Shown piece by piece: positions 25,074 to 32,582 of a stretch of DNA of 64,000 nt. Every line of letters starts with the position of its first letter. Positions within the stretch are counted from its first letter, which is position 1. The stretch is from Fulvivirgaceae bacterium JP3-4 (lineage in GTDB: Bacteria > Bacteroidota > Bacteroidia > Cytophagales > Cyclobacteriaceae), in contig JARKND010000001.1 of assembly GCA_029309925.1 (NCBI GenBank), forward strand, positions 1,302,001-1,366,000, given 5' to 3'. Below the pieces are notes generated by a model. That model was not told the DNA's origin. It did no database searches and worked only from the letters and a program-made list of their open reading frames with translations. A program made the translations under genes and the position numbers.

Positions 25074-26165
25074 ATGTCACTTCGCGCCACGTATTTCAAG
25101 CGTGTATTTGAATTCAATTTTAAGGCGAGAACGTCCCGCGGTCTTATGCGCGACAAAACTTCATGGTTTATTAAGGTGTCAAGGGAGAACACGAACATCT
25201 TTGGGATCGGGGAGGCCGGACCATTGGCCGGTCTGAGTGTAGATGCAGGTCCCGACTTCGAAGAAAAACTCTCTGGCGTTGTCGACAGCTTCAACACTGC
25301 GAATTATGAAAACTTGTCATGGGAAAATGTTCGCTCTTTTGTTCCCTCCAGCCTTCCATCGATAATCTTTGCGTTCGAAACAGCGTTGCTCGATCTTGCG
25401 AACGGGGGCAGACGAGTGTTGTTTGACAACGATTTTGTGAAGGGTAAGCCGATCCCGATCAACGGGCTAATCTGGATGGGCGATATGGATTTTATGATGG
25501 GCCAGATCAGCATCAAGATTTCGGATGGATTCAGGTGCATCAAACTGAAAGTTGGCGGCCTTGACTTCGATCGGGAATGCGATGTTCTGAATTACATCCG
25601 CAAGCGTTATTTCCGCGACAACATTGTAATCCGACTTGACGCAAACGGAGCATTCAAACCGGATGATGCGCTCTATAAGCTTGAGCAGCTGAGCCGCTTT
25701 GGGGTCCATTCTATCGAGCAGCCCATTAAGCCCGGAAGTCCGCATCTTGAAGAGCTGTGCAGGAAATCGCCCATACCCATTGCGTTGGATGAAGAGCTGA
25801 TCGGAAAATACGAGACATCAGAGATGGCCGGCCTTCTCGATCGTGCGAAGCCCCGGTTCATTGTGCTGAAGCCTATGCTGCACGGTGGCATAAAGCATTG
25901 CCAGGAATGGATCCGGCTTGCTGAAGACCGCAACATCGGATGGTGGCTTACGTCATCGCTCGAATCCAGTATCGGTTTGAATGCTATCGCGCAACTTACT
26001 GGCAACTATAACATCACCATTCCTCAAGGCCTGGGCACAGGCAAGATCTACGAAAACAATTTTGAGTCACCGCTGGAGGTTTCGAATGGAGAATTGTTCT
26101 ACTTCTCAAAATATCCGTGGGATCCGCTGGTTTCTGAACCGGATATCAATTTACCATTGTCCTGA
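25074..26165 (+). CDS. menC: o-Succinylbenzoate synthase (enolase superfamily)
   Basis: 363 residues. The enolase-superfamily pattern is visible: the K-x-K base motif in CIKLKVG, metal ligands in RLDANG, SIEQPI and ALDEEL, and the second catalytic Lys in FIVLKPML. The 'PINGLIWMGD' segment and N-terminus FKRVFEFNFKARTSRG fit the Bacteroidota MenC branch rather than dipeptide epimerases, which are the close alternative. It dehydrates SHCHC to o-succinylbenzoate in menaquinone synthesis, in the cytosol. Divergent from queA; no other men genes adjoin it. The 90-base gap after it (26166-26255) shows no clear terminator. Confidence 0.85.
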   Translation: MSLRATYFKRVFEFNFKARTSRGLMRDKTSWFIKVSRENTNIFGIGEAGPLAGLSVDAGPDFEEKLSGVVDSFNTANYENLSWENVRSFVPSSLPSIIFAFETALLDLANGGRRVLFDNDFVKGKPIPINGLIWMGDMDFMMGQISIKISDGFRCIKLKVGGLDFDRECDVLNYIRKRYFRDNIVIRLDANGAFKPDDALYKLEQLSRFGVHSIEQPIKPGSPHLEELCRKSPIPIALDEELIGKYETSEMAGLLDRAKPRFIVLKPMLHGGIKHCQEWIRLAEDRNIGWWLTSSLESSIGLNAIAQLTGNYNITIPQGLGTGKIYENNFESPLEVSNGELFYFSKYPWDPLVSEPDINLPLS

Positions 26166-26255
26166 GCACTACAGCGTGCAGGTTAATTGATATTTACCTT
26201 GCAGTTCGATGAAAAGACATTGAGACAATCCGCGAGGAGGGTGACTCTGGATAAT

Positions 26256-27701
26256 TCAATTCTGCTGCTCTGGATTCAATCTGCATCTGCGCTTAAAATA
26301 CCAATACAACGGAAGGCCCATGGCCGTGAGCAGAACACCCAGCAGTGAATTGATCAGCATCGTCTTTCCGGCCTGGTATTGTTGGATGTCGCTGACAAGT
26401 GTGGCAATCAGAAATGAAAAAGTAAACACAACAAAGACGGCCGGCACCACCGGGTAGCCCCAGACTTTGTAAGGCCTTTCGCGATCCGGCATTTTATACC
26501 TGAGAATAAAAACGCCCAGTGAGCTCATGCCGTAGAAAAACCAGCTGACGAAAATAAGCATATCTGTGAGCATGTCAAACGATCCGCTGAGCACCAGCAA
26601 CGAGGTCCAGACACCCTGGAGCAACAAAGCATTTCCCGGTGTGTTGAAACGCGGATGCACTTTGCCTGCGAAGTCGAAGAAGCGCCTGTCACGTGCCATG
26701 GCAAACGTCACTCGCGCAGTAGCCAGCACGTTGGCGTTCGTTGTGCCGAACGTAGAGATGATCACCATCAGCGCGATTGCCCCGCCCCCTGCTGCGCCCA
26801 GCACCATCGTTGCAGCATCCGCAGCCACCATCGATGATCCCGCAATCTTGTCGATTGGCAGCACAAGCTCATAGGCGACAGTGATGAGCGCGTATGTGAG
26901 AATACAGATCAGCAAACCCGCCAGCAGACTCCGGGGAATATTCCGCTGAGGGTTTTTGATTTCCCCGGCAACGAAAGTGATGTTGTTCCAGCCGTCATAA
27001 CCCCAGAAGGCACCGGACAAGGCAGCAACAAATGCGGCCAGCAACGCCCAGCCTTCGGGCCGGATGGCAACAGAATCGCTGAAAAGATTTGCCACTTTTC
27101 CCTCTGAAGAAAACGTGAGCGTAACGACTATCATTGCCATGGCAAGAATTTTCAATGCCGTGAAAATTACCTGGAGATCGCCTCCTGAACGTGTGCTCCG
27201 GTAGTTGATCAGTGTTAATCCGATCACCACAAGTATCGTTACAGCCTTCACGCCAAAGTTTTGCAGGGGGAAGATCTTTCCGATGAAGGGAATGCTGAAG
27301 CTCACTTTTTCAACAAGACCGGCATCGAACTGGGGCAACGCGATAAAATACTCGGTATATGTTCCCAGTACGTATGCAATCGATGCGTTTCCAGCAGTGT
27401 TGAAGACTGCAAATGCAGCCCAACCGTATAGGAAGGAAAAGAAGTCGCCATACATCGCTTTGAAAAAAACAAATTGACCGCCCGTCTCCGGGATCATGGC
27501 CGCGACTTCCGCATTGCTGAGCGCACCGAACAATGTGATAATCCCAGCGCCAACCCACACTACCAGCAACAACTCGGGAGAGCCGAGCTGACTGGCCATA
27601 CTGGCGGGCTTCATAAAAATTCCGGAGCCGATGATACCACCCACTACGATCGAAACGCAGGTCCACAGGCCGAGCGTGGGTGTTAGTTTACCGTTTGACA
27701 T
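26256..27701 (-). CDS. APC-family amino-acid permease
   Basis: 481 residues with about twelve hydrophobic helices. The first helix carries the APC substrate-binding signature 'VGGIIGSGIFMKPASMA', followed by 'ETGGQFVFFKAMYGDFFSFLYGW', as in SLC7/LAT-like permeases. Inner-membrane transporter of amino acids, substrate not determinable. Its ATG overlaps the stop of the Rieske oxygenase gene by one base (TGATG), which suggests translational coupling and a joint role, for example import and oxidation of the same nitrogen compound; that link is inference. Confidence 0.88.
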   Translation of the reverse strand: MSNGKLTPTLGLWTCVSIVVGGIIGSGIFMKPASMASQLGSPELLLVVWVGAGIITLFGALSNAEVAAMIPETGGQFVFFKAMYGDFFSFLYGWAAFAVFNTAGNASIAYVLGTYTEYFIALPQFDAGLVEKVSFSIPFIGKIFPLQNFGVKAVTILVVIGLTLINYRSTRSGGDLQVIFTALKILAMAMIVVTLTFSSEGKVANLFSDSVAIRPEGWALLAAFVAALSGAFWGYDGWNNITFVAGEIKNPQRNIPRSLLAGLLICILTYALITVAYELVLPIDKIAGSSMVAADAATMVLGAAGGGAIALMVIISTFGTTNANVLATARVTFAMARDRRFFDFAGKVHPRFNTPGNALLLQGVWTSLLVLSGSFDMLTDMLIFVSWFFYGMSSLGVFILRYKMPDRERPYKVWGYPVVPAVFVVFTFSFLIATLVSDIQQYQAGKTMLINSLLGVLLTAMGLPLYWYFKRRCRLNPEQQN

Positions 27702-28786
27702 CAGCGGTTAAGAAATGTTGAAAGCAGGCGATGAAAGTGGTGCGTCCCTGTTTCACGTGTCACCGAGTATCGCCCGTGTTTGTAGAATCTTGACCGAATT
27801 CCTTTTTGCACATTCTGAACAACATCTTCGTCTTCCATTTCCACCTGGTGGAGATTGGCCCCGGCTCCCTGGCGTAATTTGTTTTCATCCCAGACGTAAG
27901 AGATGAATGATACCTTCGTCTGAGAAATACCGATGGGCTGAACGTAGTTGATGGAAAGTCCCCAAGGGTAAAAGTTGAACATCATGTTCGGAAACACAAA
28001 AAAATAATAACCTGCTATTTTCTTTCCAAAATCGACCGAAGTAGAGGGAAGCTCAAAAGCAAATTCATCGTCCTTCGAATAACCGATTTGCAGGACTGAG
28101 TTTTCGTACAGCTCAGTCGTGTAATTTCCGTAGTCAATGATGGCGTTGAGGCCCGCGTGAACGAAGGGAATGTGAAAACCTTCAAGGTAATTTTCACAGT
28201 ACAATGCCCAGTTTGCATTGATCAGGTAATCGCGCGAGAATTCGGGACGATAGGTAAACTTTTCAAAAGGCATCCATCCTACGCGAGCGGCCATCTCTTT
28301 AAAAAATGGCTGTGCGCTGATACCTTCCGAGAGCGATGTAAAAATCCATTTGCCCCATTGAAAGATCGGGAGATTGGTAAGGTCATCGTCAGCAGAGGGA
28401 AAGTTGGCAACTTCTTTGAATTCGGGCATTGACTGGAAGGAACCATTCAGGTTGAATCGTCTGCCGTGATACTTGCATCGGATGTCATTGAGCTTGCAGG
28501 GCTTTTCCACAAGCAGGTTTCCACGATGTGTGCAAACATTGGAAAGGCAGTGGATGTCGCCAGCTTTGTCACGTGATAAAACAAGTGGTTCGCTGATATA
28601 GCCGTCAAGTAAACTAACCGGAGTTACCCATCCCGGCTCTTTCACATGATCGATGTCGCCAACAAATTGCCAGGTCCTCGCAAAGATTTTTTCCTTAGCA
28701 AGTTGAAAATACGATGGGTCGAGATAGATGTCAGTGGAGATGGTCTTGGCCTTCGAAATATCCGGGTCAACTTCGAGTTTATTCAT
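27701..28786 (-). CDS. Rieske-type ring-hydroxylating/N-demethylating oxygenase alpha subunit
   Basis: 361 residues from ATG 28786; a TTG nine bases earlier is the only upstream alternative. The Rieske [2Fe-2S] motif is complete: C85-T-H87 and C104-K-Y-H107 with 16 residues between. The catalytic domain shows ENYLEGFHIPFVH (mononuclear iron ligands H205 and H210) and a late acidic 'EDEDVVQNVQKG' stretch containing the third ligand. Such enzymes take electrons from a separate reductase, which is not encoded nearby. The family includes aromatic dioxygenases and oxygenases of choline, carnitine and glycine betaine; the substrate cannot be read from sequence. Coupled to the amino-acid permease gene. 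Confidence 0.85.
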   Translation of the reverse strand: MNKLEVDPDISKAKTISTDIYLDPSYFQLAKEKIFARTWQFVGDIDHVKEPGWVTPVSLLDGYISEPLVLSRDKAGDIHCLSNVCTHRGNLLVEKPCKLNDIRCKYHGRRFNLNGSFQSMPEFKEVANFPSADDDLTNLPIFQWGKWIFTSLSEGISAQPFFKEMAARVGWMPFEKFTYRPEFSRDYLINANWALYCENYLEGFHIPFVHAGLNAIIDYGNYTTELYENSVLQIGYSKDDEFAFELPSTSVDFGKKIAGYYFFVFPNMMFNFYPWGLSINYVQPIGISQTKVSFISYVWDENKLRQGAGANLHQVEMEDEDVVQNVQKGIRSRFYKHGRYSVTRETGTHHFHRLLSTFLNR

Positions 28787-28835
28787 GCTTGTCAAATTAA
28801 CACAAATAATCTAAACCCGTTTCGACTTACTCAGA

Positions 28836-29600
28836 CTAGTTGCTGAGTTGCTTCAAGGTAGCTTCCAGTTCGGGCGCAAGGTCCGTCTGGTTCGAAAGCG
28901 TTCCCTTCAATCCTTCGATCATGAAATTAGGTACCTTTTCCTGGCGCTGCACTTTCTTTTTAATTTCTGTGATCATATCCAGCGCGTCAGACTTCCCGGG
29001 GAATTCCGCTTTGCCCTTTACCTTCTGTTCCAGTGCATCAAGCGGAGTGAGTTTTTGATTTTCAACTGCTGCCGCAGTCGTGTTCTTAGTGACGCAAGCA
29101 TTATATTGGTCTACGATCAACTCGATGTCCCGCTTCCCTAATTCTCCTGCGTCAACTTTATCTGCCACTGCCGGACAATCCGCAAGAAATCTTGAAATCG
29201 ATTTTTTGAAAGTCAGGTTCGGAACTTCCATGCCCTGACCATCCCTGCGGGAAAGGAATCTTCCATCATAACTGGTTTGGTTCGCGGGTTGAAAGCCGTA
29301 CAAGGAGAGATATCCCTCGCGAAGCATTTTCATAAATACATAGCCATCCAGACCTTTTACAGGATGATAGACTTCATCTTTATACCGGAAGGATCTTACC
29401 TCGGTAACCCCAAATGATTTTTTCTTTCCGTCTTCTGGCGTGATCTGAACGCGTTGCGTAATACCCATACCTGTCGGTCGCACGGCACCCTTAATGGTAT
29501 CACCGCGAACAGGCACAACAAAATCCTGAGCGTGCGAACAGTGGTACACAACCAACATGAGAATGAACAACAGAATGTGGATGAAAGAAAATTGCTTCAT
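28836..29600 (-). CDS. Secreted protein of unknown function
   Basis: 254 residues with a signal peptide (FIHILLFILMLVVYHCSHAQ). The first half is beta-rich (DFVVPVRGDTIKGAVRP, VRSFRYKDEVYHPVKG), a form seen in Bacteroidota proteins that sense or bind surface material. The second half is helical and Lys/Glu-rich. Two cysteines at about 147 and 170 could pair. No known domain was recognised. It sits on the same strand 33 bases downstream of the SPFH operon and could be part of it. Confidence 0.65.
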   Translation of the reverse strand: MKQFSFIHILLFILMLVVYHCSHAQDFVVPVRGDTIKGAVRPTGMGITQRVQITPEDGKKKSFGVTEVRSFRYKDEVYHPVKGLDGYVFMKMLREGYLSLYGFQPANQTSYDGRFLSRRDGQGMEVPNLTFKKSISRFLADCPAVADKVDAGELGKRDIELIVDQYNACVTKNTTAAAVENQKLTPLDALEQKVKGKAEFPGKSDALDMITEIKKKVQRQEKVPNFMIEGLKGTLSNQTDLAPELEATLKQLSN

Positions 29601-29633
29601 AGGAATGCGAAAATAATCTTATTCGTTCAAATT

Positions 29634-29801
29634 TTATTCTGGTTTGCCTTTAGATTTTATCCGCCCGCTGTCTTTCAGTGCTTTGTGAATTATCCATTCA
29701 AGCTGTCCATTGGAACTTCTGAACTCGTCAGCTGCCCACTTTTCAATCGCCTTCAGCACTTCCGGATCCAGACGAAGGACAAAAGGTTTTTTCTGCGCCA
29801 T
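29634..29801 (-). CDS. Arc-type ribbon-helix-helix DNA-binding protein
   Basis: 55 residues from ATG 29801 (two bases after the stop of the upstream gene); the frame continues 12 codons further, but those overlap that gene. The sequence AQKKPFVLRLDPEVLKAIEKW then NGQLEWIIHKAL is the beta strand plus two helices of the Arc/MetJ fold, with the strand residues F-V-L-R-L expected to read DNA bases. Last gene of the SPFH operon. It is a good candidate for binding the three GATATTA repeats before the operon's first gene (31200-31228); that link is inference. Confidence 0.8.
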   Translation of the reverse strand: MAQKKPFVLRLDPEVLKAIEKWAADEFRSSNGQLEWIIHKALKDSGRIKSKGKPE

Positions 29802-29803
29802 TG

Positions 29804-30337
29804 TCAGTTGGTTTTCATCAGTTTCCGCATAGCCCACTCCATGCCGCCCCGGTCCTGGGTACCCAGTAACAACCGGTGTCCGTCATTCAGCGTGAGCGTC
29901 ATATGCTTGCCTCCAAAGATCCTGAATGAACGTGTATTTTTTAGGATGTTCCGGTGATGCCCGATCCCGCCACTTTCAAAAAGCTTATAGCGGTCCGCAA
30001 AAGTATACGATGATATCTGGGAAGGGGTAACAATACGCCATTTACCCTTGACGGGAACCATACGATAATGAACGCCTTCATCATCGATGAAAACCTCGAG
30101 TCGCAGGCTCATCATCACAAATACCATGATGATCAGCGCAGTAAAAACAAAAATGGTCATTACAATGAGCTCACTGTCTTTCATTGGTTCATTACCCCAC
30201 TGTACACCTTTGACGACCTGCCAGTACAAGCCATAGATCAAGGGGAGCATGGCACCGAGTGCAATCACAAAGATCAACAGCAATATCCACCGGTTGTCGC
30301 GCAAACGCTGAACTTCTTGAAAATATGGAGTAGCCAT
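29804..30337 (-). CDS. Two-helix membrane protein with PH-like domain
   Basis: 177 residues. Two transmembrane helices (about 18-40 and 57-77) precede a beta-rich cytosolic or periplasmic part (LEVFIDDEGVHYRMVPVKG, WRIVTPSQISSYTFADRY, LNDGHRLLLGTQDRGGMEWAM) that resembles the bacterial PH-like domains found in small membrane proteins. Gap of 4 bases from the SPFH gene and 2 bases to the ribbon-helix-helix gene, so a tight operon. Function unknown. Confidence 0.75.
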   Translation of the reverse strand: MATPYFQEVQRLRDNRWILLLIFVIALGAMLPLIYGLYWQVVKGVQWGNEPMKDSELIVMTIFVFTALIIMVFVMMSLRLEVFIDDEGVHYRMVPVKGKWRIVTPSQISSYTFADRYKLFESGGIGHHRNILKNTRSFRIFGGKHMTLTLNDGHRLLLGTQDRGGMEWAMRKLMKTN

Positions 30338-30341
30338 ATCG

Positions 30342-31193
30342 TTAGTGATTCAAAGTTCCTGTGTTGACTATAGGTGCAACATCCTTGTCGGAGCAAAGCA
30401 CCACCATGAGGTTACTCACCATCGCAGCTTTACGCTCCTCATCGAGATCAATGATGTTTTGTTTGGCCAGGTGATCAAGTGCCATTTGCACCATGCTCAC
30501 CGCACCCTCTACAATTTTGAAACGCGCAGAAACAACTGCTGCAGCCTGCTGTCTCCGAAGCATCGCACCTGCGATCTCAGGAGCATACGCCAGGTGGCCG
30601 ATCCGCGCCTCAATTACCTGGATGCCAGCCATGTCAAGACGGTTTCTCAGGTTTTCTTCAAGTGCGTGATTGACTTCTTCATTTCCCGATCGTAGGGTGA
30701 CCTCCTGGTCGTTGTCAAAATTGTCGTAAGCATACTGCCCGGCAAGCAATCTCACTGCAGAATCGGTTTGAAGCTTCACGAAAGTTTCGTAATTGTCAAC
30801 ATCAAACGCGGCCTTGAAGGTGTTACTCACCTGCCACACAAGAATTACCCCGATCTGAATCGGATTTCCGACTTTGTCGTTGACTTTGATCTTCTCGCTG
30901 TCGAAGTTCCTGGCACGCAGGGAAATACTTTTTTTCATAAAGAATGGGTTCACCCAGTAAAATCCGTTCTCTTTCACGGTGCCCCTGTAGTCACCGAAAA
31001 GGACCAGAACCATCGAGTTGTTTGGGTTTACGAAAAAGAAGCCTGGCATAAGGATCAGGGATGCCACTAGCGGTAAAACCAGCAACGCGTTTCGCAAAAC
31101 GATTAGTCCCCAGATACTTCCAATAAACAAAATAGCCACGATCAATAGCATGACATAGCCTGATACCGGAGAATGCGCCTTTTCCTTGTTCAT
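30342..31193 (-). CDS. SPFH (stomatin/prohibitin) domain membrane protein
   Basis: 283 residues. An N-terminal hydrophobic hairpin (about 13-52) anchors it in the membrane. The SPFH domain follows: VLVLFGDYRGTVKENGFYWVNPF, LRARNFDSEKIKVNDKVGNPIQI, VIEARIGHLAYAPEIAGAMLRRQQAAA, the last being the typical helical 'A-x-x-M-x-x-R-Q-x-A' segment. SPFH proteins build large membrane rings or microdomains and regulate proteases or membrane order. First gene of the operon with the PH-like and ribbon-helix-helix proteins, a combination seen in other bacteria. Confidence 0.88.
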   Translation of the reverse strand: MNKEKAHSPVSGYVMLLIVAILFIGSIWGLIVLRNALLVLPLVASLILMPGFFFVNPNNSMVLVLFGDYRGTVKENGFYWVNPFFMKKSISLRARNFDSEKIKVNDKVGNPIQIGVILVWQVSNTFKAAFDVDNYETFVKLQTDSAVRLLAGQYAYDNFDNDQEVTLRSGNEEVNHALEENLRNRLDMAGIQVIEARIGHLAYAPEIAGAMLRRQQAAAVVSARFKIVEGAVSMVQMALDHLAKQNIIDLDEERKAAMVSNLMVVLCSDKDVAPIVNTGTLNH

Positions 31194-31199
31194 AAAAGT

Positions 31200-31228
31200 G
31201 ATATTAAAATGATATTATAAAGATATTA
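31200..31228 (-). promoter_or_regulatory. Three GATATTA repeats at 11-bp spacing: likely operator
   Basis: GATATTA occurs at 31200, 31211 and 31222, so three copies on the same face of the helix, ending 6 bases before the SPFH start codon. The minus-strand TATCTTTA within this stretch (31221-31228) is one mismatch from the -7 element, with a TTG about 20 bases upstream, so the repeats would overlap the promoter. Ribbon-helix-helix repressors typically bind tandem short sites at one-turn spacing, and such a protein is the last gene of this operon. Confidence 0.5.
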
Positions 31229-31314
31229 TACTGAATTTAAACGGGCAAGTGCCTGCAAAGGTTTTCGTTGGAAAAGTTTAATTCTTCGCGTTATTTAGGG
31301 CGCTCAAATTTTTT

Positions 31315-32193
31315 ATGGTTAAATACAACCCAAAGACCTGGTTTAGCTTGATCTTCCATTCCTACAGCAGGCAGGTCATGAAAACGCTTACGCCTACGCT
31401 ATTATTCATGGTAGTATACAGCGCAGCGGTATGTTACGTGATGCTCGATTATTTTAAACTTCATGAGAGCGATTTTCAGCCAACCATTGCCATGCACTCA
31501 CTACTGGGTATCGTGTTGGGTTTGTTCCTTGTCTTTCGCACCAACACAGCCTATGATCGCTGGTGGGAAGGACGCAAACTCTGGGGAGGGCTGGTGAACA
31601 GCACACGCAATTTTGCTTTGAAGCTCAATGCGTATATCACCACGGAAAATCACGAAGACCGCGACTGGTTTGCTAAAATGATCCCGAACTTCGTTTATGC
31701 AATGAAGGAACATCTTCGCAATGGCGTGCAGTTTAACGAATTGGAGCCGGTGAGCGATGACTTCAGCGAGAGCCTGAAAAAGTATAAGCACAAGCCGAAC
31801 CGGATTTCCGCAATGCTGTATGCGAAAGTGAACGAGTTATACCGGAAGGGCACCATCACCGGAGACCAGCTCATTAACCTTGATAAAGAGCTGAAGGATT
31901 TTATCGATGTCATTGGCGCTTGTGAACGAATCAAGAACACTCCGATTCCCTATTCCTATATGATGTATGTGAAGAAATTTATTTTCATCTACATTATCAC
32001 ATTGCCTTTTGCATTTGTGACACAATCGGGTTACATCACGGTGCTCATCGTGGTGCTCATCACATTCGTGCTCATGAGTGTTGAGTTGATTGCAGAGGAA
32101 ATTGAAGATCCGTTCGGCCGTGACCTCAACGACCTTCCGACCGATGAACTTGCAGGCAAGATCAAGGATAACGTCAGGGAGACGCTGCTGTGA
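31315..32193 (+). CDS. Bestrophin-family (UPF0187) anion channel
   Basis: 292 residues. The bestrophin hallmark FRTNTAYDRWWEGRKLWG (about 79-96) is intact, with GGLVNSTRNFAL after it, and further helices at about 217-255. The C-terminal 'EEIEDPFGRDLNDLPTDEL' is the usual conserved acidic segment. Bacterial homologues form pentameric inner-membrane channels passing chloride or other small ions. Stand-alone gene; an alternative start at Met 22 is possible but would remove the conserved first helix region. Confidence 0.9.
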   Translation: MVKYNPKTWFSLIFHSYSRQVMKTLTPTLLFMVVYSAAVCYVMLDYFKLHESDFQPTIAMHSLLGIVLGLFLVFRTNTAYDRWWEGRKLWGGLVNSTRNFALKLNAYITTENHEDRDWFAKMIPNFVYAMKEHLRNGVQFNELEPVSDDFSESLKKYKHKPNRISAMLYAKVNELYRKGTITGDQLINLDKELKDFIDVIGACERIKNTPIPYSYMMYVKKFIFIYIITLPFAFVTQSGYITVLIVVLITFVLMSVELIAEEIEDPFGRDLNDLPTDELAGKIKDNVRETLL

Positions 32194-32224
32194 GACGTTA
32201 AAAACTAAAAAGCAGGCTCCAAAG

Positions 32225-32288
32225 TTGGAATTTGGAATTTGGCTTTTAGGATCTTGGATTTTGGATCTTGGATTTTGGCACTTGGGAT
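32225..32288. repeat. Degenerate heptamer tandem repeat (TTGGAWY)
   Basis: Nine consecutive units starting TTGG or TTAG: TTGGAAT, TTGGAAT, TTGGCTT, an 8-mer, TTGGATT, TTGGATC, TTGGATT, TTGGCAC and TTGGGAT. Eight of nine are exactly 7 bp. It begins 31 bases after the bestrophin stop, and its last unit runs into a small TGGGA-T-TCCCA hairpin that may terminate that gene. Confidence 0.85.
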
Positions 32289-32307
32289 TTTTTCCCAGCC
32301 AGCGCCC

Positions 32308-32430
32308 CTAAACTACCATGCTCACAATAAAATAGATCACGATCAAAAGTATCAGCACTAGATACATCACCAGATCTACCCGCACATAAGGCTTATACTC
32401 ACTGTAGAGCTCTTTCAAACGTTTGAACAT
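32308..32430 (-). CDS. Small single-helix membrane protein (40 aa)
   Basis: An ATG at 32430 opens a 40-codon frame ending in TAG: a charged N-terminus (MFKRLKELYSEYKPYVRVD) followed by one strongly hydrophobic helix of about 20 residues to the C-terminus. Positive residues before the helix predict N-in topology. A full -7 match (TACCTTTG on the minus strand) lies 36 bases upstream of the ATG, which supports expression. No family recognised. Similar in size and plan to the 43871-43993 protein but not similar in sequence. Confidence 0.6.
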   Translation of the reverse strand: MFKRLKELYSEYKPYVRVDLVMYLVLILLIVIYFIVSMVV

Positions 32431-32465
32431 CGTCTCGTGGAAATATTAGCAATCATTGTCATCTG

Positions 32466-32473
32466 CAAAGGTA
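32466..32473 (-). promoter_or_regulatory. Candidate -7 box for the 40-aa membrane protein
   Basis: On the minus strand the bases read TACCTTTG, matching TAnnTTTG. The -33 position about 19 bases upstream (CTGAC) is a poor TTTG match, so this is a weak promoter at best. Predicted start of transcription is near 32459, giving a leader of about 29 bases. Confidence 0.4.
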
Positions 32474-32582
32474 ACTATTTGGCTGTTTTTCCGTCAGATC
32501 ACATGTGCACCAAAAAAGATCCTTGAGCCATAGGGGTAAAAAAGGGTCTGGGTGTCACAACAACGACTAGAACCCTACAACA

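Noticed and set aside
25010-25297. N-terminal extension of the queA frame
   Set aside because: It overlaps the divergent menC gene and lacks family similarity; the QueA motif series starts at the ATG at 25009.
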